NCBI GenBank assembly: GCA_028015205.1
Contig: CM051516.1
Coordinates: forward strand, 32,874,230-32,938,229
Direction of reading: 5' to 3'
Length of the DNA stretch: 64,000 nucleotides
From: Mytilisepta virgata
Taxonomy: Eukaryota; Mollusca; Bivalvia; Mytilida; Mytilidae
Shown: positions 12,301 through 23,839 of the stretch, piece by piece
How the letters are laid out: each line of letters opens with the position of its first letter
How positions within the stretch are numbered: position 1 is the stretch's first letter
Made by a program: the position numbers and the translations under genes
The notes under the pieces: model-generated
Databases searched by the model: none
What the model saw: only the letters and a program-made list of their open reading frames with translations
Told to the model about the DNA's origin: nothing

Positions 12301-15300
12301 TAGATATAACTGGAAGTATTGAAATGGGTCTATAATTATTCATATCTGCATTATTTCCGTTTTTATACAAAGGAGTAATCCGAGTTTCTTTCATTTTTGC
12401 GGAAAATATACCTGTATATAAACTAAAATTGAATATATGTGTAAGAGATTGATGTAATTAGAACTGACATCTTTACTATGTTTGGACTGAGACCATCTAA
12501 TCCACTTGATTTGTGTATATTGATTGTTAACATTTGTGTTTAACCCTCCTCTGGTAAAATACATGTATAAGAAAAATTTTTCTCTTTACCTAGCTTTGAA
12601 TTGATCCATTGATTTAATTTTTCTGTGGATCCATAAAGTTTTGAATGAGAGATAATAGTTTTAGAAATGGAAGTAAAATGAGTGTTAAATCTTTCACAAA
12701 TTTCCGTCATGTCATTTATTTCTTCATCCCTTACTAATAAACTTGTTATTTCACTTTTTGAAGTTGCATTTATATCTTTTAAATGTTTCCATAATTCATT
12801 AACATTTTTACCAGATTTAATAGCTTTATCAAAGCAACTAACTTTGCTATTTCGCATTACAGATGTTAACTTGTTTCTGATTGTTCTAAAATTATCAAAC
12901 TCTTATTTTATGATGTCTCTTTATCTTCTTAAATCAACAAATTCCTTTTTATGCCACTTTAACTGTACATTCCGTTTTACACGTTTTGAACATATGGGAG
13001 CATGTTTGTCTAGAGTTTTAAGCAATTTGTTATACCATAATTCAAGTGCCTCGTCTGGATCCAAAATAAATAAAATTTCATTGAAGTGTTTGTTTTTTAA
13101 GATCATCCATAAATGAACTTTCATTGAATTTCTTGAAATTCCTATACTTAAAGACAGTGTGTTTATTAGAACAAGAATCAATGTTACAATTCACACTTTT
13201 TACAATACAGCTCACAGGATAATGGTCACCTGGACAGTGTGTTGAATGCATTAGTTAACTCATTTTCAAATTTGTGATACCAAGATAATCATAGCTCATC
13301 TAGCTAACCTAGGCAGCATACCAGCGATATTGAAATTATGGTATTTCAAAACACAGAAAAAGAATCTGATTCATTGATAAACATTTTCAGATTTGATATT
13401 AAATTGTAAAGTATTTTTATTTTTTACAAATAAATATTATAGCCCTTTCATGTACAGTTATAAGACATCTAACCATCAATTTTAAGTCATTATATAAGTG
13501 ATTTGAATTGACACAACTTTTCTCATTTTTTACATATAAAGATTAGGACACCAATAATGGATTCTGATGTTCCTTGGTCTGTTATTTGACATTTAAGTCT
13601 GCAGTACACCATGTTCGGTTTATTGTTTAGGATTTCGAATTGTTGGCTTTAAGCATTCTTTACATATGCACATTACTCATACACTGTTGCATCAAAATTG
13701 GTACCAGGGATTATTCTTTTATTTTTCTCTCAATTAAATACAAATATTAATAATTTATATGTTAAATTATATTTTTAAAAATCTACAATAATCAGTAATA
13801 TCGGGTAAATCCACATCATAGGTATCTTAAGGAGAAACTGCCACATTTGGACACCTTGTTTGGGCATCAGTGAACCTACAGTTCCTAACCGTTACTGCAA
13901 TCTAAATGCATATGCAGTCAATCTAAAGCAAACTTAAATCTCCAAACCCATACAATAATATATAGAAGGACATCGAGTATGATTCTAGGTCTATTTGTCC
14001 AATTTAGCCTTTTTTTTGCACAACTGACCAAACCCCAAAGCCTATTCCCATCCAGTCTGTAACAGAATGTAAACCACGAAAGCAGAAATTCAAATAACAC
14101 CAAGTGCCATGCCTGAAATAAAAGTTTTTTCCTCTTTTCTTGATTATTTATCTTTATTCAAGCTTGTATTCACCAATCCACTTGCCCACAACTACGTTTA
14201 TTCTCCCAGACAAAATCAGTTTGATTAATTTAGGATTTATATTTGTGAGGACTGAACCAATGAATCTTCTTCATTAAATTTGAATGCGCATTCCAGTTGG
14301 TCAGTAAACTCTTTGAAACTAAAATTATATTTTCAAATAGTAGAAATATTTTTAGTATTTTTGTTAAGGCTTTTTGTTGATATAAATGATGAAAGTAAAA
14401 CTAAAATTTTATATGCCTGTCAGGATCCTTTGTCTGTTGCTTATATACGTTTTTATTTAAGAAAATTTGAGGTTTCGGTTGAATTTCTTCACAGTGTCTT
14501 TATATGTAAAACATTAAAGCTTGTCATGCAATAAGTGCACATGTTCCTTGTTGAAGGCTATATAAAAGACTTCACACACGTTTCCGATGCAGATTCCGTT
14601 TCTGGTTTCACTACCTTCAATTTCTCCTTTCTTAATGATTTCTTAGTGTGAAATCAAGGAGAGATAAAGATATAAATTTTACAACTTTAACCTGTATATT
14701 TATATCATTTATTAAATATTATTTTGAAAAATGTAAGTATATTGTATTTACATATTTCTGTCTATAACAATGAACTTTAATGTACAATATTTAATCATAA
14801 TAATAGGTTTAAGTACTTTATATCGCTTTGTTTTAAATATTAATACACTGAAAAGAGGATATATGTACTTGAGTGCATTAAAGTAAAAAGTTTATTTCCC
14901 CAGAGAGTCCTTCCTTTTGAACAAAACAAAATTGGCAGATTTGTGTTACACCATTTACAAAGCGGGATATGTACAGTAATTTTTTCAATATGCATATTTG
15001 GAACTTATCATTTCAAAAACTAATGATGGTGATGATGATGATGATGATGATGATAACATGTCTACCCCGATAAAAAGGTAAGGTCCACCTTTTGAAAATG
15101 GACCACCACAAAGTGAACAAACAACGGAAGAAAGTGACCGTGTATTGGAATGTCAAATATAAAAATCGAAAAAGGGCAGAGCCGAAATTACAACTTCCTA
15201 TACCTTTTTATAACGCAGTGACTGTTACGGAAAATAAAATGGCAATAAAAACACAGAACATAAAAAATAAAAACAAGTCTGGCTATTTCCAGCTACTCTA

Positions 15301-16140
15301 AGAACTGACCGACTAGTTGTATAACCCGATACTAGTAGTCACAATGAATATCCTATGCACAAGATACATGCGATATGCCTATTTCGTCAATTTCGCCTGT
15401 TGAGCTCAAGGCAAAATGTTGAAATCTGAAAGAAGAATCGAAAATATTGAAAAGCAGATTGAAAATGGAACTATATACGAAGGTGGTATGCTTAGTTTTC
15501 ACAGAATTTAACATTTCATAACATTATATGTCATACCAATTCACGCTATAATCGAAATACTAGAAATTGAGCAGGTGATACCCCCGGAGACTTAGAGTCC
15601 ACCATCAGGTACAAGCATCCACTAAGTGGTAATAATAAGTTTTTTTTCAAAATGCTGTATCAAATTTGATACACAAGATACACACATTTAGAAGTATTGA
15701 ATCCACTTGATAGAGCAATAGTGTCGCGGCAACTTTTAAATTATCTATGCCCGTAATGCATGTTTGAATCCACCACAAATTGGAAAATTCACAATAAAAA
15801 CGTTATCTCGTTCGTTTATCAGTGAGCCTCCTGCTATGATTTTGTAAAGGAAATAGGCGATTGCGACATTGGCATAAACAATATTTCGCTAACGAATTAC
15901 AGGAAAGTTGACATGCAATTAATGATTATTTTCTGTTTTAAAAATTAACTTTAAGCATATATTTGATTATTTCCTTTTACTTAAAAAGTTAGTTTTATTC
16001 AGAAACATTCTAATAAAGGCAGTTTAAAAATTTAATTTTTTTTTAAAGATATTTATTATTAGAATTTGTGAGATTAAAATCATACCTTTTAGTAATAGAA
16101 AGCCAAGGAGTGTTCTTAAAACGGAATCTAGTACTTTCAT
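2173..16140 (-). CDS. Ig-domain receptor with YxN-repeat tail, gene B (3 exons, complete)
   Basis: Exons at 16086-16140, 9663-9968 and 2173-3350 (55 + 306 + 1178 bp) join in phase 1/1 to an uninterrupted frame of 512 residues plus stop. Domain order: signal peptide (1-18), V-type Ig domain (about 20-120, Cys40, Trp50, DEGTYRC ending at Cys102), single transmembrane helix (about 126-149), basic juxtamembrane stretch, then an acidic, Asn/Gln-rich tail with nine repeats of 22-25 residues (about 261-465). Five repeats carry YMN, the pYxN consensus bound by Grb2-type SH2 domains. The predicted role is a cell-surface Ig receptor signalling through tyrosine phosphorylation; ligand unknown. I recognise no named orthologue. 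A Fc-receptor-like or scavenger-like immune role is only a guess. It is in tandem, head to tail, with gene A. Confidence 0.72.
2317..2931 (-). repeat. Nine in-frame ~23-aa repeats with YMN motifs inside gene B
   Basis: Units begin with NEQ and are spaced 22, 22, 23, 23, 23, 23, 25 and 22 residues. The motif after NEQ is MYMN, HYMN, QYMN, HYMS, (TGP)HCMN, HNMN, QYTCMN, HYMN, and HYMN in the last unit. Tyrosine survives in the YxN context in five units; one is YMS, and two have Cys or Asn in place of Tyr. The spacer IVNEQ and MNSEQ segments are most uniform in the middle units, which suggests recent unequal exchange there. Confidence 0.88.
4593..5136 (+). mobile_element. LINE 3' end fragment, degenerate
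   Basis: After a frame break near 4805, the plus strand reads DEFHYLFTCTENE and, further on, GNIASFLNSLVKMLF. This is the zinc-knuckle-like C-terminal segment (GDExHxLFxC) of many LINE ORF2 proteins. The fragment ends with AATAAAATTTTGTCTTGTCT, a short pentanucleotide (TCTTG)-type tail. It is a 5'-truncated relic of a LINE family different from that at 10441-13279, whose tail is TTAC. Confidence 0.7.
5700..6423 (-). mobile_element. Reverse transcriptase fragment with YIDD box (Penelope-like or related)
   Basis: Reading left from 6423, the frame gives CAPLLADLFLYSYEADF, then FSFRYIDDVLSLN (catalytic Tyr-Ile-Asp-Asp), then YLDLHLEID, NFPFLSGNIP and GRHHDLVDWYE. The open frame continues without a stop to 5833. 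The part beyond 5833 down to about 5700 looks like the element's 3' untranslated end. The N-terminal RT motifs are missing upstream of 6423, so it is truncated. This RT type is common in invertebrate genomes; I place it near Penelope-like elements with low certainty. Confidence 0.68.
9663..9968 (-). CDS. Gene B exon 2: V-set Ig domain
   Basis: A 306-bp phase 1-1 exon, the usual form for a shuffled Ig domain. The acceptor TTTCAG lies at the right end and the donor GTAAG at the left. It encodes about 101 residues with the canonical LLKC first cysteine, a Trp ten residues later (VTWHR), and the F-strand motif DEGTYRC. There are no stops. The exon begins with Tyr-Cys-Cys just after the predicted signal peptide, so an extra N-terminal disulfide is possible. 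Confidence 0.82.
10441..13279 (-). mobile_element. 5'-truncated LINE (Jockey/CR1-type reverse transcriptase), degenerate
   Basis: Read on the minus strand from 13279, it gives the end of an apurinic endonuclease domain (SDHYPVSC-like text near 13220), then reverse transcriptase. Recognisable RT pieces are FDFKKTFDLVNH near 12120, LFLLYINDLP near 11930 and the catalytic YADDT near 11880. Several frameshifts and stops break the frame, so it is dead. The 3' end is TTAAATAAAGACA followed by a (TTAC)n tail at 10441-10462, typical of target-primed LINE insertion. Imperfect target duplications (CCAGGGATA on the left, CCAAGATA on the right) flank it. It inserted into copy B after the receptor duplication. 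Confidence 0.85.
14168..15729. other. Block present in copy B only (insertion in B or deletion in A)
   Basis: The two duplication copies run side by side up to 14167 and resume at 15730. The intervening ~1.56 kb has no counterpart in copy A. No ORF here looks like a protein I know. It contains a (GAT)n microsatellite at about 15023-15053. I found no clear terminal repeats. Confidence 0.55.
16086..16140 (-). CDS. Gene B exon 1: signal peptide
   Basis: ATG at 16140 opens MKVLDSVLRTLLGFLLLK, then one base of a Gly codon and the donor GTATG. It differs from the gene A exon by two residues. Phase 1 at the end matches the phase-1 start of the Ig exon at 9968. Confidence 0.72.
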
Positions 16141-16490
16141 ATCTGCTCATCCAATTTCAGTTAACAAAGAAAACTGCTCCTAGGAATTGTTTGTCTAATA
16201 TTATGCGTTATTTTCTTTAACGGAATGTAAATCATTATGAACAGATTTTTTGTACTGCAGGGTTGTTGTGTTATTGCTTTAATTGCAACAACGGAAATAT
16301 CGAGACTTATTTCCTGTAAGAAAACAATAACAAAATATGCTTTAATTTCCGCCCTTTGTATCAGTGATTCAAAACCTACCAAATTATAAAGTCATGACAT
16401 ACATAACAATTATGTTTTATTAACTCGGAGAAGAGATATCTAAATTTTGTTCAAATATTTTGTGAAGCATAATTGTTTTTAAGATCTTTC

Positions 16491-17643
16491 CAAAAACAAA
16501 ATACAAACTTAATACAATTAAAAAATCCGACTAGGGCAAAGTGAACTTATATCAAAACTTTACCTCCTGCTACCCTTAGCACTGACTGTCAAGTCCTATA
16601 GTAGTCACAGTGATATTCATAGGATGACTTTAAAAATCTTATGGTATGATCTTTGCAACTTGGGCATGCCGACAGAGCTTACAAATATATTTGTTTTGAT
16701 TCAGTGCAGATAACATACATACATAATCGCCAAAGAGCTTTTCATCGAAAACAAAAAACATACACGTAAAAAAATAAAACGTTGATTTACTATAAAACGA
16801 AAGAACAACTTGTAAAAATAAAGTTTGACAAAGCATATAAACACACAAAGCTTAGATCCATGCAAAACACTGATTATATAGCATAGTAGAAATGAAGGTG
16901 CAAAAAATTGGTAATTTGCTTAATTTATTTAAAAATAGCCCCAAATATTTTATAATGCGATTGTTGTTGAGATTTTTACATTGTACCTATAAATATCAAA
17001 ATGTAACCCATAACCAAGGAGTCAGTTAACTGTTAATCCACAAGTTAAATTAATATTTTGAATCCGAAATATCGCGATTTTGTCAAAATACCTTTCATCA
17101 ATAACTAAAACGTGAAAATCTTTTGTGTTTGCCTGCAAAATACTTTTTCATTGACTTTTGTTGTCTCCTGTACTTTTCCCCATTGTTTAGGCTCTGTGCT
17201 TGATATATGATATATTGGGTTTCTGGTCTAACAATTCATACAGTGTAATATTTTGTTTTTTCTTGTCCTCAAATGCGTTTATATTTTCATAGAATTGTAT
17301 TTTAATTTTAGCAACTTTTGTAACTTGCTGCATCAATATTCTTGTAATTTTTTGGTGTCTTGTAGCATTTATTTTACCCTCTAAAATTACTTATACTTAT
17401 TATGATAAACACTGATACCTGTTGGTACACGCCAAAGAGGGGGAACAAAAAGAACCCACCTGAATGAAAAACCTCAATCTTGAGATACTCATGCTTTTGA
17501 CAATAGATTGAATTAATTTCTCAAGCAACGACTAAACACTGAAGTCTGACATTTCACCATAAGTGGTATTGATTTAGCATTGATAAAATAAGCTTCCTGA
17601 AACATTCCAACGACATAGAAACAGAAATACATGCACTTCTAAC
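16491..17643. other. Gene-poor spacer
   Basis: AT-rich sequence beyond the end of the segmental duplication. No convincing ORF, RNA gene or structured repeat seen. Confidence 0.5.
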
Positions 17644-18974
17644 AAGAGGCTCCTAAAAGCCTGAATCGCTTTCCTGTAATTTTTGTTTACATCTTGCATC
17701 ATTGGTTTCTTTTTGCTTTTTAATGTATCCGTCACATTTTTCGCCTTAATATTAACATGACAATATTTTCTGAATTCACAGTATTTTCTTTTAATTTTTA
17801 AAGGTCAATACCACCAATAGGTAATGGACTGACAGTTTGGAGGTTAAAGCCTCTCAGCAGAATTGACTTTCTGATTTCTGTTGCTCATCAACTTTTCCTC
17901 TAGGATATGTCCCTTTCAAATAGTTTTTTTAAGGGGTGTGATCATGCATTGAACATTAGGAAAAAATGAAAACAATTAATAAACCATTTAATACCATTTA
18001 ATTTATTTCAAGTTACTAAACATCTGCGCCATATATATCAGACCATTATTTTTACTGATAATTACTGCTAACGTGTAAATAATCTTTCAAGGGCAAAACT
18101 CTTATAAGGGGTCAATTGACGATTTTGGTCACGTTAGCTTATTTGTAGATCTTACTTTGCTGCACATTTTTTGCTGCTTACAGTTTGTCTTCATCTATAA
18201 TACTATTAAAGATAATAACCTAAAACTGTAAATTTCCTTAAAATTAACAATTCAGGGGCAATAAGCCAAAAATGGGTTGACCGTTTTGTCTAAAAGTTTC
18301 ATGGCAGGTAGATCTCGACCTCATAAACATTTTTACATCTGTCAGTTTTGCTCTAACTGCTTTAGTTTTTGAGATGTGAGCCAAAAATAGCATTTTCACC
18401 CATGTTCCATCTTTAGCCATGGACAAGAAAATAAAACATATACTTTATACTAGATACCCTAAGGATCTTTCAGCAGAAGTTTGGCTGAAATTGAACCTGC
18501 AGTTTCAGAGAAGATTTTTGAAGTTTGAAAGAAAATGAAAAAATTGTTAAAAAATTGTCTTTAAAGGGCAAAAACTCTTATAAGGGGTCAATTAACGACT
18601 TTGGTCATGTTGACCTATTTGTAGATCTTACTTTGTTGAACATTTTTGCTGTTTACAGTTTGTCTTTATCTATAATGCTTTTCAAGATAATAACCTAAAA
18701 CTGCAAAATTTCCTTAAAATTAACAATTCAGGAGCAATAACCAAACAAAAGGTTGACCGATTCGTCTGAAAATTTCGTGGTAGGTAGATCTTGATTTGAT
18801 GAACATTTATGCCAGGTCAGTTTTGCTCTAGATATCCTAATAATGATTGTAGCCAAGTTTGGTTCAATTTAGCCAAGTAGTTTCAGAGAAGATTTTTGTA
18901 AAAGTTAATGGACGAAGGCCAATTGATGCCAAGTGATAAGAAAAGCTCACTGGACCCTTTGTGTCCAGTGAGTT
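17644..18974 (+). mobile_element. Non-autonomous tandem-repeat element (Helentron/pearl-like) ending in hairpin
   Basis: Begins with AAGAGGCTCC, a start shared with elements near 27646 and 45676. It carries two long internal repeats (CTTATAAGGGGTCAATT near 18101 and 18575). It ends with a perfect hairpin, CTCACTGGAC, 7-nt loop, GTCCAGTGAG, followed by TTAAAA. No coding capacity. The architecture matches the known bivalve pearl/HINE class; the assignment is by structure, not by similarity search. Confidence 0.5.
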
Positions 18975-19343
18975 AAAAAGATATAGTTTATCTGAATATC
19001 TAGACATAAAAAAATACTGGTCTATACGACCTATTCATCAAATGGAATATTTTAAATATCTAATTGGTTTTCAAACATCATTCCAGTTTAATTCCAAATT
19101 CTACTTCTGTGCACCGTCACAGTACCAAGATTGCAACCATCCATTTCCACTCATTCAGTTTAGATACATTAAAAAAAGTCCGTAAAAAAAATCCAGATTC
19201 AGTATTTTGGAATGCATATAGACTTTCAATTATCTCCCATATCAGTTCTAATGACACATATAAATGATTCACATTCGTAAATATATGAAAAGGGCCATCA
19301 AAACTGAAAAGATATTCTGTATTGTCAATATTATAGTATTATT

Positions 19344-19470
19344 GCGTAAGGTTTTCCATATTTTCTTAGTTATTGGTCCGAGGCAACCCATATTGGACTA
19401 AGGCAAAGCCGAAGTCCAATATGGCTTAGCCAAGGACCAATAACTAAGGCAATATGGAAAACCTTGCACA
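19344..19470. repeat. Near-perfect palindromic foldback element
   Basis: AAGGTTTTCCATATT...TTAGTTATTGGTCC is repeated inverted as GGACCAATAACTAA...AATATGGAAAACCTT. An inner pair CCATATTGGACT/AGTCCAATATGG surrounds a tiny loop. The transcript would form a single long hairpin. Confidence 0.75.
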
Positions 19471-19586
19471 ATTATACCTATATTGACGAACCAGTCCAAT
19501 ATGTCATATTGACTAGTCAATATGGCATATTGGACAGGTATGTTTTGTATTGGCATACTTTGACATTTTGTATTGTATTGACAGGT

Positions 19587-19693
19587 TTTGTCATATTTAG
19601 GCTTATATTCTGTTGTTATTAAATAAAGCTCCTTATTGGAGTCATATTTAGGCTTATATTCTATTGTTATTAAATAAAGCTCCTTATTGGAGT
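19587..19693 (+). repeat. Two-copy tandem duplication, ~54 bp unit
   Basis: The unit CATATTTAGGCTTATATTCT...CTCCTTATTGGAGT occurs twice head to tail with one difference. Each contains AATAAA and a small CTCC/GGAG hairpin. Confidence 0.8.
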
Positions 19694-19718
19694 AATAGCC
19701 AGAAATCTACAAGGACAA

Positions 19719-20450
19719 AGTTCGCCTCGTTCCCCTACTAATTTTGGTATGTGGTTGTGTACCTCCCTGAGATACACCCTTACAGCAAGTAATATGATTG
19801 TAGGTCGCTTGGTATCCGAGAAGTGAACTTGGACATAACACTTAAACTAAGTCAATGAAGTGCAATAAATAGGTCATAGTGACCTAATTGTGATGGTAGG
19901 TTGTGTTACTCCCCAAAATGCATCTTCACACAAAGTAATATCACTGTATACGTAGGTCCCTTGGTATCGCAGAACTGAACTCGGACGTAAAACTTAACCC
20001 AAGTCAATGAAGCACGATAAGAAGGTCAGAGTGACCTAATTTTGGTGGGAGGTGGTGTTACTCCCGAGATGCACCCTCACACCAAGTAATATGATTGTAG
20101 GTCCCTTTGTATCGGAAAACTGAACTCAGACGTAAAACTTAACCTTAGTCATTGAAGTGTGATAGGTAGGTCAGTGACCTAATTTGGTCGGAGGCTGTGT
20201 TACTCCCCCAGATGCACCCTCACACCAAATAATATGATTTTAGGTCACTTTGCATGTTAAAACTGATTTTTGACATAAAACTTAAAAGCCAGCCAACCGT
20301 GTAAGATGGGTCATGTGACCTTCATCTTACATCATATGGTCAGTCTCTTCATCATGCACCTGCACACATATATATGACCCTATGTAAACTAGTAACTGAG
20401 AACTGGCTGTGGTATTCCAATAGTCCCCCTCAAATTCATTGAGGCGAACT
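19719..20450 (+). mobile_element. Helentron/pearl-like element, ~147-bp internal repeats, 10-bp inverted termini
   Basis: Starts AGTTCGCCTC and ends GAGGCGAACT, exact inverse complements. The interior holds about four copies of a ~139-153 bp unit (GCACCCTCACACC...GTAATATGATTGTAGGTC at about 19770, 19917, 20056, 20209). Next to the 3' end is a hairpin CCTCAAATTCATTGAGG. No ORF. It is probably non-autonomous and mobilised in trans. Confidence 0.62.
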
Positions 20451-22483
20451 AAAAATTAAATCGGAATTTGCTTTTGTAAAATTTAAGACATCAAGGAAAT
20501 ACTGAAGGTTGAACTTCTTTAATAGTTATGTGTTGTTGACAATACAAAGGAAAAACATTGATGTTGCAGTGAGCTAACATTACAACATGTTCAATGTAAA
20601 ATAGAAAAAGTTTTTTTTATGCATATCTGTAATGTAAATAGCAAATTGACATCTGTCATATTTATATTCTTATACTGTATACGTTTATACATATTAGCCA
20701 ATGGCAGTTTTGAACATTAATATTTCTTCTTCATTATAGTATAGCAGCATATCAAATGGAATGGTAAGTTATAAACAATCAGACATGGCAAAAGTTTCAA
20801 TATTTTATTAAGCTTTATTTCATTAAAAAAACTATATGTGAATGGTTTACCTTTTCTTTAAATTATCAGTAAAATTAGTCAGATCAATCACAATTTTTCT
20901 ATATAACATCACTTGAAATACACAAAAATGGTTATACTGTTAATATTTAATAACAAAACTGTGCTATCAAACAAAAAAAATTTTGGTATATTTTATATGT
21001 TAGCAAAAACATTACAAGTCTGTAAATATTTAGTAAAATGACAAATCTCATGAGAAACAAGTATCCGTTGGGTTGTAATTAACCTTTATCTTCCGTTTTA
21101 GAGGTTTACAATTGTAAATACATGTATGTTATTAATACTGCAAGCATTATGTTATTAATACTGCAAGCATTAAGATATATTTTTACACTGATGTTATATT
21201 GACACCATTCCTATATACATTTTGATGTTTGAGGAATAATGGAATTTTGGTGATTCTCTTCGGTACCAGATCCAAAGGGTTAAGCCTTAGGGGTTGTTCA
21301 GAATTTTTTTTTCACGCATTAATATCAAGCAAAAATTTTTAGGAATTCATATTTATGCATAAAGATTGTTATGACCTCACAACCCCTCCATTTTATTACT
21401 TAAAAACAATGTCTAAGTATAAGGGAATATTTTACAAAAGACTCAGTAAAGTTATCTTTTATCATTAAAACGTTAGACAGTTTTTTGTGACTCTCATGAA
21501 AAATGACAAATTTAGGGTTTTTGGCTCAAATATACCAAAATCAGTGTCAAATATCTTTAAAAAACGTCATGAAGGTATGTTTTTCTTTCCATATTTGAAA
21601 AGTATACATTAAAATTGACCCTCTGGTAAATTTTCAGAAAAAACCCAGTAGAAGAACCTTATTGTATTGTATTACCTTCAACAGCAATCACTATTCTGAA
21701 ATTTTTATTCAATCTTCCAATATTAACTTAAAAATTGAGTTTGTATGGTCAAATATTTGATACAAAACTGGAACAAAATGTGTGAGAAAGTATTGTTCAA
21801 AAATGTTTAAGAGGTTTAATTAAAAAAAAAAAGAATCAGACATCATTTTAAAGGATACTTACTGGTTATCAATATAATAAAAACAAAAACAAAAAAAAAC
21901 AAAAATAATAAAATTTAGATTTTCATCAATAAATTGTCATACAAAACAATTGGAAATGTGCATATTCATTTTAAAATTCAGCGGATATATTTATTAGTTT
22001 TATGATACAGAATACAATATTAGGCCACTATCAGTAATTGCCTGTTCAATCAAATCATTTCTGAATAAATCTGATAACATGCAAAAATATCAAAAATAAT
22101 ATACTATACAAAAATAAAACTATGAAAACAAATATACAAATATGAAAAATATATATTATAAATCCAAAATATATACAAATTGTAAAATTTATAAATTTAT
22201 AAAATTTGCAACATTTTAAACAATATGTACATTTCTTTACATAACAAAATTACTGGTATTAAAATTACCTAACAATATTTCAACAGTCTTTCTCATTAAA
22301 GATAAAAAACAGTATAGAAACAAAATGGAAAGTTTCATGTGAATTGCTCCTTGCAATCCTATAGAATTTGAAGTATAACCAACTCATTACAGGGCAGATA
22401 ACTCCAAATCTACTTACAAAAACATGAATCTATTTGCAAAATAAGATTCACCTCCCTGATTTCTCAGATATTGAAACTTGTTA
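20451..22483. other. AT-rich spacer
   Basis: No gene seen. Apart from a 23-bp tandem duplication (TATGTTATTAATACTGCAAG... at about 21127-21171), the sequence is low-complexity AT. Confidence 0.5.
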
Positions 22484-22809
22484 CAGAGGTGTTTACCTCT
22501 TTCTGCTGTTTTCAGTAATGTTACTGATTTTTGTTGGTAATTTGGGCCCTTTGTCAGTAATCTCAAATATCAGCATGAAAAGTACCACAGAGAAACAATC
22601 CGAGTACCGTATTCATCATCAATGTTGTTAAAACAATTTTCATAACTGGAAAATCAAGCACAATTACAAAGCATTAACACGACCGAGAATAAAAAAAATA
22701 ATTTTGGTAAAAAAACTGGAAAGCGTAATTCCGGAAGTAAATCCTTAATCCGTATTTTGAATCTAAAATCCGGGACTATAACGAAATTCCGTAATAGTAA
22801 ACACCTCTG
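22484..22809. mobile_element. Miniature inverted-repeat transposon, 13-bp perfect TIRs
   Basis: CAGAGGTGTTTAC at the left end and GTAAACACCTCTG at the right end are exact inverse complements, 326 bp apart. No coding capacity. I could not identify a clear target duplication, so the superfamily is open. Confidence 0.6.
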
Positions 22810-23839
22810 GGAAATAAATTTAGGAATGTTTCCAAATTATTACATCCAAGGCGTTGTCCATGTAAGTTTTCCCAAACAATATAAAATATGGAAATGAACT
22901 CTTAACAGACATCTTAAAGCACCAATGATATTTTATTTGATTGGTAAAGTTTAACATCAGCACCATTAATAATGAAGTGCATAAAATATCATGTAAATTG
23001 TATGAATATGTTTATCCTTCTGATAAATCCAAATGTAATAATTATGTATCATACTAAAATTACAAAAAATGTTAAAAGAATCTGTAACAGTAACAGCAAA
23101 CCAGACTGACCTTTGTAACTGTTTGGAGAATCCCCCCCCCCTCCCAACGTTCCACTTTGCTTACTGTTTCTGGCCAAACTAATAATTTTTTTTTTAAATT
23201 TGGCTCTTATTATCTTAAAGTTCCTGATATCTTGCACTAATGTTTGTACCAATTATATACTGATACTTTGTATTATATCTACATATGATATCTAATATTT
23301 CTGTCAGATCAAATTATTTTTTATGTTTCCTTCATCTTTAAGATAAACAGAATTGACTATATTTAGAAAATTAACATGATAATGACAATATAATAGTTTT
23401 TTCCAGATTATTATGAATTTATTGTGTACTGTACTGGACTTTATCTGAAAGCCCATTTGGGTCTGAGACAACTATGTCATTTAGTGTGACCTTTGAAGTG
23501 AGAAAGCAGAAAATTCTAAATACAAATGTGTATTTTTTTTAACTGACCACTGATAAAAATCTGAAGTTGTTGTCTCTTGTATACTATTCCTTCCAGTTTA
23601 GAACCACTATACATTTATTTGATATCCTACATATTAAGACAAATAGGTTTATGAAGTTAATCCACATTTCTATAAGTAAAGTGTTTAGATTTATTTTAAG
23701 AATCTGATGGTTAAAAATGTTTTCTTCATGCTAAATGAAAACAGTCAAAAGGTCCAACAACACTTTATGGAAATAAAATAACAGAACAAAACAATCACTA
23801 GTGTCATCTGAACATTTACTTGTAGTTAACACAGAGATA

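Larger units (their letters stand above)
10158..16490. repeat. Segmental duplication, copy B (interrupted)
   Basis: The partner of 34-1880. It is split by a LINE insertion (about 10441-13279) and by a second non-homologous block (about 14168-15729). All homologous blocks are collinear. 10189-10219 also contains a perfect small hairpin (CAGACTGTCC with GGACAGTCTG) that is imperfect in copy A. Confidence 0.83.

Noticed and set aside
14280..14534. 84-codon plus-strand frame in the copy-B-only block
   Set aside because: No recognisable domain, no splice context, AT-driven composition; may be part of an unknown element but not supported as a gene.
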